DNA of 64,000 nucleotides, taken from the NCBI GenBank assembly GCA_964461535.1, contig CAYWUY010000006.1, positions 23,565 to 87,564 of the forward strand. Reading direction: 5' to 3'. Each line of letters begins with the position of its first letter. Positions within the stretch are counted from its first letter, which is position 1. The notes under the pieces are model-generated. The model saw only the letters and a list, made by a program, of their open reading frames with translations, was not told where the DNA came from and made no database searches. Origin of the DNA: Flavipsychrobacter sp964461535. Lineage in GTDB: Bacteria > Bacteroidota > Bacteroidia > Chitinophagales > Chitinophagaceae. This document shows positions 8,337 through 17,346 of the stretch, one piece after another. The position numbers were made by a program, and so were the translations under genes.

Positions 8337-8918
8337 ATGAATATGAACTTTTTACACAACAAACCCGAATTGGATACAACTTGGACCCTATTCTTAGACA
8401 GAGATGGTGTTATAAATGTTGAGAGTGTCGGTTCGTATATAACCAATTGGAGCGAGTTTACATTTTTAGATGGAGTTAAAGATGCGCTAAAAATGCTAAA
8501 TCCTATGTTTGGAAAAGTAGTGGTTGTTACCAATCAAAGGGGAGTAGGTAGGGGTATAATGAGCATAGAGTCATTGAAGGATATTCATGCTAATATGACC
8601 AATGAAGTAATATCTGAAGGCGGAAAGATTAATAAGGTATATGCTTGTACTGCAATATCGGATGCAGATCATAATAGGAAACCCAATGTGGGTATGGGGC
8701 ATCAGGCTCAGCAAGATTTCCCGGAGATAGATTTTAAAAAGAGCATTATGGTAGGGAATAGTATGAGCGATATGGAGTTTGGAAAAAAACTAGGTATGCA
8801 CACAGTTTTTCTTACAACTAAACATGAGCCTGTTAATCTTCCTCATGATTTAATAGATGAGCAATATCCTTCATTGTTAGAGTGGGCAAATACGCTACAT
8901 ATAGAAGAGTTAGCATAA
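8337..8918 (+). CDS. gmhB: D,D-heptose 1,7-bisphosphate phosphatase-like HAD hydrolase
   Basis: A HAD-IIIA phosphatase: motif I FLDRDGVIN (nucleophile and acid/base Asp), motif II VVVTNQRGVGRG, then NRKPNVGM and motif III/IV MVGNSMSDMEFG. Adjacency to gmhA supports removal of the 7-phosphate from heptose bisphosphate. Unusually for GmhB, the zinc-binding Cys/His loop before RKP (CxH...CxC in E. coli) is absent; only one Cys precedes DADHNRKP. A start at 8304 inside gmhA is possible, but ATG 8337, five bases from the gmhA stop, fits better (8343 is a further option). Confidence 0.85.
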   Translation: MNMNFLHNKPELDTTWTLFLDRDGVINVESVGSYITNWSEFTFLDGVKDALKMLNPMFGKVVVVTNQRGVGRGIMSIESLKDIHANMTNEVISEGGKINKVYACTAISDADHNRKPNVGMGHQAQQDFPEIDFKKSIMVGNSMSDMEFGKKLGMHTVFLTTKHEPVNLPHDLIDEQYPSLLEWANTLHIEELA

Positions 8919-8951
8919 ATAGTATTACTAAACCACAATATTCATTATTTT

Positions 8952-8980
8952 AGCTGTCAATACAATTGGCAGCTTTTATT
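8952..8980 (+). terminator. Terminator after gmhAB
   Basis: A 9-bp stem AGCTGTCAA / TTGGCAGCT (one G-T pair) at 8952-8960 and 8966-8974, followed by TTTTATTTTAT. Confidence 0.8.
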
Positions 8981-8994
8981 TTATATAGTACGCA

Positions 8995-10278
8995 ATGGCG
9001 ATAAATAAGAAAATAGCATTATTAGGAAGTGCACTTTTAACTGTAATAACACATCAAGAAGTAACTGCTCAGGTAAATTCTTCTGGCACTACAGAATATT
9101 TTAATGCTAAATATAAAACTGGAGTTTATAATAGTGCAGATTATTCTGGTAAATACTTTACGTTTAATGAGTTCTATGATAATTTAAGCCCTTATGGTAC
9201 TTGGATTAAAGATGAGCATTACGGATATGTGTGGAGTCCAAATGTTGATGAGAATTTTAGGCCATATTATACAAATGGACATTGGGTAATAACTGACCAA
9301 GGTAATACTTGGGTTTCTGAATATCAATGGGGATGGGCATGTTTTCATTATGGAAGATGGGTTTTTGATAGTTATTATGGATGGTTGTGGGTGCCTGGTA
9401 GTAATTGGGGACCTGCTTGGGTAAGTTGGAGGATTGGAGTAGGTCAGATAGGCTGGGCTACGCTTCATCCGCAGTATGAGTTTACATCATCTGAATTAAA
9501 TACATTCAAGTGTCCTAAAGATTGGTGGGTTTTTATACCTGTAGAGCATATTTATGGTAATGAATATTTTAAGTTTTGGTCCGGTCCATTTGGTAATTCA
9601 ACTATTTTAAAAACTACTGAACCCATAGATAACACCTACACAGATAATGGTGTTACCTATGTATCTGGACCTGGTGCCATGCAAATGCAAAAAATCTTAA
9701 AAAAAGAGCTTACTGTTGCACATATTAACAATGCAGGTACACCTAGGCCCGGTACAGTTCGTAAAGATGAGGTGAAGCTGTATAAGCCTATGCTTATAAA
9801 CATGCTTACTGAAAATGGAGATAAAATTACCCCGTCTTTTTATATTGATGCGCCTAAACCAGTAGCTGTTGCTGCCCAATCTATAACACTAAATCCGGGT
9901 GTGCCTACAGAGTTTTCAAGAGATAAAGAGCGGTTAATAAAAGATGCAAACCATACAATTGTTAATTCTCAAGGAAATAATAGGCAAAATGCTAGTCAGC
10001 ATAAGGAAGCACAGCGTGCAGACAACTTTCCATATAAAAGTGATATGACTGTAAGTGATCCTATAAAACCGAAGTCTAAACCACTAACAAAAAAGGTAGA
10101 AGAACCATTACCAGAGCAGCAGTCACAAACGCTTGAGCCAATACCTACACCTAAACCTAAAACTGATAAAGTCCCTGCAAGAAATTCGCAATCTGCAGAT
10201 CCTCTTCCAGCTCAGCGTGAGGTACCAGAAAGTCGAAAATCAACCATTCCACAGCAGCATCCTGAACCTATTAAGTAA
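8995..10278 (+). CDS. Secreted DUF6600 protein with Pro/Lys-rich tail
   Basis: After a signal peptide (about 1-25, ending near VTAQ) comes a Trp/Tyr/Gly-rich domain (about 45-150): FYDNLSPYGTWI, YGYVWSPNV, PYYTNGHWVITD, YQWGWACFHYGRW, YGWLWVPGSNWGPAWVSWR. This is the DUF6600 signature, found in exported proteins of Bacteroidota and Proteobacteria, often near FecR-like genes; its function is unknown. The last third (about 310-427) is low-complexity, rich in Pro, Lys, Gln and Ser, and probably disordered. It stands alone between two hairpins. Confidence 0.85.
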   Translation: MAINKKIALLGSALLTVITHQEVTAQVNSSGTTEYFNAKYKTGVYNSADYSGKYFTFNEFYDNLSPYGTWIKDEHYGYVWSPNVDENFRPYYTNGHWVITDQGNTWVSEYQWGWACFHYGRWVFDSYYGWLWVPGSNWGPAWVSWRIGVGQIGWATLHPQYEFTSSELNTFKCPKDWWVFIPVEHIYGNEYFKFWSGPFGNSTILKTTEPIDNTYTDNGVTYVSGPGAMQMQKILKKELTVAHINNAGTPRPGTVRKDEVKLYKPMLINMLTENGDKITPSFYIDAPKPVAVAAQSITLNPGVPTEFSRDKERLIKDANHTIVNSQGNNRQNASQHKEAQRADNFPYKSDMTVSDPIKPKSKPLTKKVEEPLPEQQSQTLEPIPTPKPKTDKVPARNSQSADPLPAQREVPESRKSTIPQQHPEPIK

Positions 10279-10304
10279 ATTTTATAAATCATACAATTTT
10301 TGTC

Positions 10305-10331
10305 ACTGCAAAAGCTAGCTGCTTTTGCAGT
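10305..10331 (+). terminator. Stem-loop after the DUF6600 gene, before the vWA gene
   Basis: A perfect 11-bp stem ACTGCAAAAGC / GCTTTTGCAGT (10305-10315 and 10321-10331) with a 5-base loop. The downstream T run is weak (AACTTTAT), so termination may be partial. The TAACTTTA that follows could be a -7 box for the next operon. Confidence 0.65.
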
Positions 10332-10345
10332 AACTTTATATTAAT

Positions 10346-11020
10346 ATGGACGAATATATCCCATTTGAACAATTACCTTTTGGTCCAGATTCATTTGCAG
10401 ATAATCCTGAACCAAGATGTCCTTGTGTATTATTGTTAGATACTTCAGGCTCTATGGATGGCAAACCCCTAGATGAATTAAATGAAGGGATACAGGCTTT
10501 TAGGCAAGAGTTACTGTCAGATCCTCTAGCTAAAAAGCGTGTGGAGATTGCATTAATCACCTTTGGTCCTGTACAGATAGTTTCTAATTTTCAAACAGTT
10601 TCCAACTTTAATCCAGCCAGGCTATCTACTACCGGAGATACCCCTTTAGGTGCAGCTATAGACTTGGGTGTTGAATTAGTTAATTCTAGAAAAAAGGAAT
10701 ACAAGCAAAATGGTATTGCTTATTATAAACCCTGGATTATTCTTATAACGGATGGGTCTCCTACAGATAGTGTTGAGCATGCAATAGAATTGATTAAGGT
10801 TGGTGAAAGTAAAAAATCGTTTGCGTTTTTTGCAATTGGTGTAGAAGGGGCTGATTTTTCGGCATTAAAGCAGCTTTCGGTAAGAACTCCGCTAAAATTA
10901 AAAGGTTTAATGTTTAAAGAGTTTTTCATGTGGTTATCTGCCTCAATGAAAATGGTTTCTTCTAAAAATCCGGGTAATGCCATTCAGTTATTACCACCAA
11001 ATGGCTGGGCAGAATTATGA
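10346..11020 (+). CDS. vWA-domain protein, TerY/YegL type
   Basis: A single von Willebrand A domain of 224 residues with a complete MIDAS: DTSGSM (about residues 33-38), the threonine in STTGDTPLGAA, and ITDGSPTD. There is no signal peptide, so it is cytoplasmic. It matches the TerY/YegL group, which is encoded together with a PP2C phosphatase and a kinase as the TerY-P triad. Its stop overlaps the PP2C start (ATGA, 11017-11020). The family role, metal-dependent binding within a phosphosignalling complex, is inferred from genome context in the literature and is not shown here. Confidence 0.92.
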   Translation: MDEYIPFEQLPFGPDSFADNPEPRCPCVLLLDTSGSMDGKPLDELNEGIQAFRQELLSDPLAKKRVEIALITFGPVQIVSNFQTVSNFNPARLSTTGDTPLGAAIDLGVELVNSRKKEYKQNGIAYYKPWIILITDGSPTDSVEHAIELIKVGESKKSFAFFAIGVEGADFSALKQLSVRTPLKLKGLMFKEFFMWLSASMKMVSSKNPGNAIQLLPPNGWAEL

Positions 11021-11775
11021 GTTGGAGGGCAGTAGGAGATAGTGTACCTGGTACATCGCATTTGTCTGCCGGGCTTAACTGTGATGATGCCTATGCATAT
11101 GTAACAGTTACTGATGAGTATGATAATGAAATATTTATTGCATGTGTAAGTGATGGTGCAGGTAGTGCACTGATGGGCGGATGGGCTGCAGAATATATTG
11201 TAAATAGGGCTGTTGACGAGCTAGTAGATAATATACTAGATACTAGAAATGAAGACTACTATAAGTCACTATTATCACTACTATATAGCGAATTATTGCA
11301 AATATCTCAATCTGAACAGTTAGCTGTTAGTGAATATTCAGCAACATTTTTACTTGCGGTGGTATATGACGATATGGCTGTTTTTTTACAGATAGGTGAT
11401 GGGGTAATTATTTTTAAGACAACTATTGATGAAAATTATTCTATAGCTATATGGCCAGCAAATGGCGAGTATCTGAATACTACAAACTATTTAATTGATG
11501 ATGCTAGTTTTGCACAAGCATCTATACTTACATATACAGGAAGAGTAACAGATTTAGCTATTTCTACAGATGGGCTACAGCAATTGATAATTAATTACGC
11601 AGAAAAAACAGTTCATCAGCCATTTTTTGATAGTTTATTTAAGCCATTATACATTGCTACTGACGATGTACAATTAGATATTTTACAGAATAAGCTGTCA
11701 AAATATCTTTCTTCTGACATAATAAATAGTAGAACTGATGATGATAAAACCTTGTTAATAGCCACCTCAATGTAG
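11017..11775 (+). CDS. PP2C-family protein phosphatase of the TerY-P triad
   Basis: A 252-residue PP2C (PPM) phosphatase: N-terminal CDDAYAY, metal-binding VSDGAGSALMGG (D46), SATFLLAVV, FLQIGDGVIIF, AISTDG (D185) and C-terminal TDDDKTLLIA. All the acidic metal ligands of a working enzyme appear present. It overlaps the vWA gene by 4 bases and ends 3 bases before the kinase. The E. coli counterpart is YegK. It most likely removes phosphates placed by the neighbouring kinase. Confidence 0.9.
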   Translation: MSWRAVGDSVPGTSHLSAGLNCDDAYAYVTVTDEYDNEIFIACVSDGAGSALMGGWAAEYIVNRAVDELVDNILDTRNEDYYKSLLSLLYSELLQISQSEQLAVSEYSATFLLAVVYDDMAVFLQIGDGVIIFKTTIDENYSIAIWPANGEYLNTTNYLIDDASFAQASILTYTGRVTDLAISTDGLQQLIINYAEKTVHQPFFDSLFKPLYIATDDVQLDILQNKLSKYLSSDIINSRTDDDKTLLIATSM

Positions 11776-11778
11776 TTA

Positions 11779-13603
11779 ATGAAGCTAACCGGAACTAATA
11801 ATATAGTTTATCTACTGGGTAATAAGCTTGGTAGTGGTGGAGAGGGTGTAGTCTATTCTATATCTTCTGATAGTTCTTTGGTTGCTAAAGTTTTTAATAG
11901 TCCTGTATCAGATTTATTAGCTCAAAAGCTGAGATATATGTTGTCTGTTAATGCTTCAGCTTTAACTCAGTTTACTACTTGGCCCCAAGATATTTTAGTA
12001 GACGATAATGGTAGTATAGTGGGGTATACCATGAAGCAGCTAATAGGTTATATGCCCATACATAGTATATTTAGTCCTGTTGATAGAAAGCGGATATTAC
12101 CAGGTAAAGGATATAATTTTTTAGTTCATGTAGCAAGAAATCTTGCAATTGCATTTTACCAAATCCACAAACAAGGTATTATTGTTGGCGATATTAACGA
12201 GGGTAACGTTTTTGTAGATAGCAATGGAATTGTATGTTTAATTGACACAGATTCATTTCAAATAACAACTCCTGATAAAGTATTTTATTGTGAGGTGGGT
12301 GTTCCTAGATACACAGCACCAGAATTATTACAGCAAAATGCATATAAAAGTGTAGCAAGAACACTGTCAACAGATAGTTTTGGTTTGGCAGTACTAATCT
12401 TTCAATTACTGTTTTTAGGTCGACATCCTTTTGCTGGTCGTAATAATACTCGAACTGAAATAAATGAAGAACTTGCTATAAAGAAAGGATACTTTGCTTT
12501 TTCCAAAGCAGAATCTAAATCAAAAAGACTGTTGCCACCTAAAAATAGTTTATCTATAGATGTTTTGCCCGATTCTCTATATACATTATTTATCCAGTCA
12601 TTTGAATCTGAAACAAGACCACAAGATGATGTTTGGATAAAAGAACTAGGAAATTTTTTAGATAGTTTAATGGTATGTTCAGTTTCAGCAACACACCATT
12701 ACCCTGTGCATTATTCTAGTTGCCCATGGTGTANNNNNNNNNNNNNNNNNNNNNNNNNNNNNNNNNNNNNNNNNNNNNNNNNNNNNNNNNNNNNNNNNNN
12801 NNNNNNNNNNNNNNNNNNNNNNNNNNNNNNNNNTGTATTTCTTATGGAGTAGTTTATTGCTATATTTTATTTTAGGTGTAAGTGTAATGTATTTATGTTG
12901 GTTGATGCATAGTATTAATAAACAGAAAACTGCACTACAAAATTTGAAAGAATCCATAATTAAGGAAGAGAACGATTTTCACCAACTAAAAAAGGATTTA
13001 TTGCTAAAAGTGAATATTTCCGGATATCATGATAACGTCTCAAAATTAAAAGATTTACTAAGTGTATATGACACGATGGATACTAATAGGGTAGATATTG
13101 TCAACCAAGTTGAACAAAGATGTTTCGATATTGGGCTTAAAAAATATCTATCTTATTATTTTATTGAAGATGCTAATATACCTTCTATAGGTAATGCTAA
13201 AAAAGCGGCATTAAAGGATGCTGGAATTATAACAGCAAATGATATTGATAAGTTGCAGTCTATTAAGGTTAAAGGTGTTGGGGCAGAAAATAGATTAATC
13301 TTAGATAATTGGGTACAAGAAATAGTACGTTCTTACAAGTATGAAAAAGATGAAACAGTGTATCAAGAGCAGTTCAGTTTTGTTGAGCGCGAGTATGGCA
13401 TTAAAAAAGAGTTAGTAAAAGATGAAATAAGGATTTGTTATGCAAACTTATTATTGCATAGAAGTATAATAGACAATAATTATGCTAAATTTGAAACCAT
13501 AGCAAAGGATAAAATAAATAGCATAGAAGTATTACGAATTAAATTTTACAAACAATCTAGATGCTATAATTCTTTACTTGGTCTTAATAAAATTACTTTA
13601 TAA
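11779..13603 (+). CDS. Protein kinase with zinc-knuckle, TM and helix-hairpin-helix parts (interrupted by assembly gap)
   Basis: The kinase lobe has the glycine loop GSGGEG (18-23), VAKVF with K37, a catalytic loop GDINEGNV in place of HRDLKxxN (D138, N143), DTD (156-158) in place of DFG, and RYTAPELL. It ends in CPWC just before 100 Ns. After the gap a different frame continues: a transmembrane stretch (SLLLYFILGVSVMYLCWLM), a coiled coil, and an HhH domain (SIGNAKKAALKDAG and KVKGVGAENRLILDNW). The E. coli YegI layout is comparable, so I read both pieces as one gene; the gap size is nominal and the frame change therefore has no meaning. It is the third member of the vWA-PP2C-kinase triad. 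Confidence 0.82.
12734..12833. other. Scaffold gap of 100 N inside the kinase gene
   Basis: Exactly 100 N, a placeholder of unknown true length. Unlike the second gap, the flanks (ending GGTGTA, starting TGTATTTC) share no repeated sequence, so real bases are missing, probably the rest of the Cys-rich knuckle and the approach to the TM segment. Confidence 0.95.
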
Positions 13604-13617
13604 GTAGCAAAGTACTA

Positions 13618-14358
13618 ATGCCATTTACATTTTCACATCCAGCAGCAATATTGCCTTTTATTAATATTAGAAATAAAACGTTGTCTGTTTCCGCACTTGT
13701 AATTGGTAGTATAGCTCCCGATTTTGAATCATTTATCTCATTAACAAACGATAAGATTTATAGTCATACTTGGGGTGGAATGTTTTGGTATGATATGCCG
13801 TTAGCTCTTTTGATTTTTATTCTTTTTCACCTTTTTATAAGAAAGGCGGTCTATGCCCATTTGCCATATGAAATCAAGTCCAGAGTAGTTAGTTTTAGTG
13901 AGTTTTCTTGGAGCTTTAGTGATTTAAGATTGTATTGGGTTGTGCCTTTGTCTTTATTTATAGGTATTTTATCTCATTTGCTTTTAGATGCATTTACACA
14001 CTTGAATTTAAAGTATCCCGATTCTATTCATTCACAAATATATGTAGGAGGCACACGACTATATATTATTTTACAGTATTCAGTTTCACTATTTTTTTTA
14101 TTCGTGCTGGCTTATAAAATTAAAAGTTTGCCACAGGTGAAATATGTAGAAACTCAGGAGCAAAAATCCAGATTCTGGATTTTTATTTTTCTTAGTAGTG
14201 TACTAGTATTAGCTATATATAAAACTACTTTTTTAGAAGATGTTACGATAGATAAAATCTTGTGGATACGCATTCTAATTTCAGCAGTATCTGTAGCTTT
14301 AATAATTATGTGTATTTTCCATCAAATAGGGGAGTTAATATTGCAAAGAAGACAATAA
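13618..14358 (+). CDS. DUF4184 family membrane protein
   Basis: A 246-residue protein beginning MPFTFSHPAAILPF, the DUF4184 signature, followed by IGSIAPDFESF, SHTWGGMFWYDMPLAL and LLLDAFTHLN; it has about six membrane segments. The conserved His and Asp residues (SHP, APDFE, DAFTH) resemble those of YdjM-like membrane metal-dependent hydrolases, but the activity is unknown. It begins 14 bases after the kinase gene and ends 4 bases before the flippase, so all five genes from 10346 may form one transcript. Confidence 0.85.
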   Translation: MPFTFSHPAAILPFINIRNKTLSVSALVIGSIAPDFESFISLTNDKIYSHTWGGMFWYDMPLALLIFILFHLFIRKAVYAHLPYEIKSRVVSFSEFSWSFSDLRLYWVVPLSLFIGILSHLLLDAFTHLNLKYPDSIHSQIYVGGTRLYIILQYSVSLFFLFVLAYKIKSLPQVKYVETQEQKSRFWIFIFLSSVLVLAIYKTTFLEDVTIDKILWIRILISAVSVALIIMCIFHQIGELILQRRQ

Positions 14359-14362
14359 GATT

Positions 14363-15858
14363 ATGGGATTTAAAATGAATGCATCAATACTAAAAAATAA
14401 ACACATCATGTCATTAGCCGGCAATGGTGTTGTTTCTTTTTTAGGTATTGCAACAATATCATTTCTATCTCATTCTTTTACTTTAGCAGATGCAGGATAC
14501 TGGTTTCTTTTCTTAAGTTATTTCAGCATAATAGACGCTGTTCGCAATGGCTACTTAGGCACGGCAACAGTGAAATTTTATGCAGGAACAGAGGAAAATA
14601 GGGCGAAAAAAGTGTTGGGTAGTGTATGGTTATTAGCAATATTTGTAACGTTCATAGTGTTGGTTCTTAATGCTGGCACATATTTGTTTTTATACAAGTC
14701 ATGCGATTATGGTCAACAATTAATCATAAAATGGATAGGTATCACTTTTGTTAGTTCTTTAGTTTATAGTGTAGTGTATTGGAAGTTACAAGCTGACGAA
14801 GATTATACCAAGATGTTGTATGTGAAGCTTGTAAATAGCGGAAGCACAATTATAGCATTTATTGCGCTACTAATTTTACAAAAGCTAAATTTAGAAACTG
14901 CCTTGCAGTTGAATTTTTTCACTAACTGTTTTACTAGTGTAGTAGCTTTATTGCTAGGAGTAACAGGAATAAAGAGTATAAGAAATGCTACTAAAATTAC
15001 TCTATTAGAAATACATCATTTCGGTAAGTATAGTTTAGGAACCACTCTAAGTGCTAATCTTTTACGTACCGCAGATACTTTTATGATAGATGCTTATTTA
15101 GGCCCTGCTGCGGTAGCAGTTTATAATTGGCCATCTAAGCTAATGGAAGTAATTGAAATCCCTTTACGAAGTTTTGTAAGTACTGGTATGAGTGGAATGT
15201 CTATTGCCTATAACCAAGGGAAAATGGGTGAGGTGACATACATATTTAAGAAGTATACAGGTATGCTTACCATGGCATTTATACCTGTATGTATAGGTGT
15301 TTGGTGCTTGGCAGATGTTGCTATATATATACTAGGAGGGGCTCAGTATTTATCAACTGAAGCACCAAATATCTATAGAATATTTATTGCGTTCGCTTTG
15401 TTGTATCCTATAGATAGGTTTAATGGCGTAACACTAGATATTGTTCATAAGCCTAAAATAAACTTATATAAGGTGATAATAATGCTTGCTGTTAGCATAA
15501 TAGGCGACTATATAGGTATACAGTTGTTACACAATGTGTATGGTGTAGCTATATTTAGTTTTGCGACATTATTAGCGGGCATAGCTTTTGGCAATTATCA
15601 TTTAAAGAAAGATATACCTTACACAATAAGAGAAATTTTACAGATTGGNNNNNNNNNNNNNNNNNNNNNNNNNNNNNNNNNNNNNNNNNNNNNNNNNNNN
15701 NNNNNNNNNNNNNNNNNNNNNNNNNNNNNNNNNNNNNNNNNNNNNNNNATTATCATTTAAAGAAAGATATACCTTACACAATAAGAGAAATTTTACAGAT
15801 TGGCTATTCTGAGTCAATTACTTTTTTGAAAAAGATAAAAAAGCAGAGAAACAATTAA
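14363..15858 (+). CDS. Polysaccharide flippase (Wzx/MATE-like), split by a false assembly gap
   Basis: A polytopic membrane protein of the MOP superfamily with about 12-14 helices. The segment LLRTADTFMIDAYLGPAAVAVYNWPSKLMEVIEIPLRSF is typical of lipid-linked oligosaccharide flippases. The 100 N at 15649-15748 are flanked by the same 55 bp on both sides. Removing the Ns plus one copy (155 nt) restores one frame that runs ...REILQIG-YSESITF and ends KKQRNN at 15858, for about 446 residues. The stop overlaps that of pyrF by two bases. It begins 4 bases after DUF4184; its substrate is not identifiable. Confidence 0.85.
15594..15648 (+). repeat. 55-bp contig-end overlap, left copy
   Basis: Identical to 15749-15803 and directly abutting the N run. 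Interpreted as one genomic copy present at the ends of two contigs that were not merged. Confidence 0.95.
15649..15748. other. Scaffold gap of 100 N (artefact, true gap length negative)
   Basis: Exactly 100 N between two identical 55-bp stretches. The surrounding gene regains a single open frame when the Ns and one repeat copy are deleted. Confidence 0.95.
15749..15803 (+). repeat. 55-bp contig-end overlap, right copy
   Basis: Exact copy of 15594-15648. It encodes the same protein segment (YHLKKDIPYTIREILQI) in the shifted frame and then continues into the true C-terminus of the flippase. Confidence 0.95.
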
Positions 15859-16658
15859 AGGAATTTACTCATTTGCTGTTGGTAGTTTTTTGCTGCATCA
15901 TTTGCTTTACTTGCAAAGTCAGTTCCTTCACCAGCAAATATTATTGCTCTTGAAACATTGATTAGTAGACCAGCATCACTATTCATTGCATTTTTACAAA
16001 CTGTATCAACATCTCCACCTTGAGTGCCTACACCAGGTACTAAAAAGAAATGTTCGGGTAATTGGTTTCTAACTTCTTTTAATTGTTCTGTCCTTGTAGC
16101 CCCTATTACAAACATAGTGTTACTTGAATTTCCCCAGCTAGCTACCGTATTTAATACTTGTTGATATAGTTTCGATCCGTTATTAAGTTCTAAATGTTGA
16201 AAATCTAAACTCCCAGGGTTGGAAGTAAGTCCTAATACGATAGCCCATTTGTTATTATACTTTAGAAATGGTTCTACGCTGTCTTTACCCATGTAAGGGG
16301 CTACAGTAACGCTGTCAAACGGATAGGTATTAAAAAAAGTTTTTGCGTATTGGTCGGCAGTATTTCCAATATCTCCGCGTTTAGCATCTGCTATTGTAAA
16401 TATTTCATCTGGTATGTATGCTAGCGTTTGCTCCATTGTTTGCCAACCTTGTATGCCTTGAGCTTCATAAAATGCAGTATTGATTTTGTAACTAACAGCA
16501 TAGTCTTTGGTTGCATCTATAATAGCTTTATTAAATGCCAAAACCGGATTGGGCTCACTAAGAAGATGATGTGGAATTTTAGTAATGTCGGTATCCAAAC
16601 CTACACAAAGAAGTGATTTTTTACTACGTATTTGGTCTACCAACAGTTTGCGTTCCAT
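15855..16658 (-). CDS. pyrF: Orotidine 5'-phosphate decarboxylase, type 2
   Basis: The enzyme makes UMP from OMP, the last step of de novo UMP synthesis. Family marks: LLCVGLDTDITKIP near the N-terminus, FKIN-like SYKINTAFYEAQG, catalytic DAKRGDIGNTADQYA, APYMGKDSVEPF, and LVPGVGTQGGD. It belongs to the longer (type 2) OMPDC subgroup. The frame reaches ATG 16691, but that overlaps the upstream gene; MERKLLVDQI at 16658 is the likely start (267 residues). pyrR-pyrB are 13 kb away. Confidence 0.95.
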   Translation of the reverse strand: MERKLLVDQIRSKKSLLCVGLDTDITKIPHHLLSEPNPVLAFNKAIIDATKDYAVSYKINTAFYEAQGIQGWQTMEQTLAYIPDEIFTIADAKRGDIGNTADQYAKTFFNTYPFDSVTVAPYMGKDSVEPFLKYNNKWAIVLGLTSNPGSLDFQHLELNNGSKLYQQVLNTVASWGNSSNTMFVIGATRTEQLKEVRNQLPEHFFLVPGVGTQGGDVDTVCKNAMNSDAGLLINVSRAIIFAGEGTDFASKANDAAKNYQQQMSKFL

Positions 16659-16668
16659 ATTTCTATAA

Positions 16669-17244
16669 TTAGTATTGTTCGTTTTCGTCATAACCAGGAT
16701 TGGTTATGTCATTGATGTTTAGCTTTAATTTATTAGGCTTTGCTATACCTGACAAATCAAGTAAGTGTCTTTGCTCTATGGTATCAATAGCAGCCTTTCT
16801 CTCTAAATGAAGTCCAATGATTATTTTAATGTCTTTACTTGCTTGGTATAGAATCTCGTTTTTTTGACGAATTATTCTTGCCATTCTACCAATTGTAAAG
16901 CATATTACGGCACAAATAGCCAAGAAGCAATAACCTGTCCAAATAAAGTCGTGTAATTGCTGAGCACCTATTTTGCTTGATATTTCTGGGCTATTATTTA
17001 TATCCTTTATTACAGAGAATGGCGGGAATTTGTGAATTACAAATGCAAACCCAATTATTCCTACGAATAATAAGTAAAAGACAATCTCTGTTAAAACTAG
17101 TGTAGTACTACTTATAAGTCTTTGTGCTGCAGGTTTTCGGAGGGCAGTACCTAAAGGATCTAATATTTCTAATTGTTCCTTTATCATTACACGCTCTTCC
17201 CTAAACTCTTGCATTAAATCGTCCTTAAGTGTAGTTAACGCCAT
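16669..17244 (-). CDS. Two-helix membrane protein, function unknown
   Basis: A 191-residue protein: a cytoplasmic N-terminal helix with acidic and basic residues (about 1-45), a first TM segment (about 47-70, LTEIVFYLLFVGIIGFAF), a short periplasmic loop, a second TM (about 100-120, WTGYCFLAICAVICFTI), and a C-terminal helical tail. No family is recognised. A -7 box (TATTTTTG) lies 22 bases upstream of the ATG. pyrF begins 10 bases after the stop, so the two are likely co-transcribed. Confidence 0.65.
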   Translation of the reverse strand: MALTTLKDDLMQEFREERVMIKEQLEILDPLGTALRKPAAQRLISSTTLVLTEIVFYLLFVGIIGFAFVIHKFPPFSVIKDINNSPEISSKIGAQQLHDFIWTGYCFLAICAVICFTIGRMARIIRQKNEILYQASKDIKIIIGLHLERKAAIDTIEQRHLLDLSGIAKPNKLKLNINDITNPGYDENEQY

Positions 17245-17266
17245 TCTGTTCAGGTTTGTTTGGGCA

Positions 17267-17274
17267 CAAAAATA
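17267..17274 (-). promoter_or_regulatory. -7 promoter box upstream of the 16669-17244 gene and pyrF
   Basis: The minus strand reads TATTTTTG, matching TAnnTTTG, 22 bases before the ATG at 17244. Confidence 0.45.
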
Positions 17275-17277
17275 AAT

Positions 17278-17306
17278 AGCTTAAATAATTGTTTATTGTT
17301 TAAGCT
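17278..17306 (-). terminator. Possible weak terminator after the cytochrome gene
   Basis: An 8-bp stem AGCTTAAA / TTTAAGCT (17278-17285 and 17299-17306) with a 13-base loop, followed on the minus strand by ATTTATTTTT. It is A+T-rich, so only moderately convincing. It lies 40 bases past the cytochrome stop. Confidence 0.4.
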
Positions 17307-17346
17307 TTCCACAAGTGTTAGTAATGAATGTGTGGTGTAGTGCTAA

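Noticed and set aside
12734..12833. First gap as a collapsed overlap like the second
   Set aside because: The two flanks share no repeated sequence and the Cys-rich domain is cut mid-motif, so sequence is truly missing.
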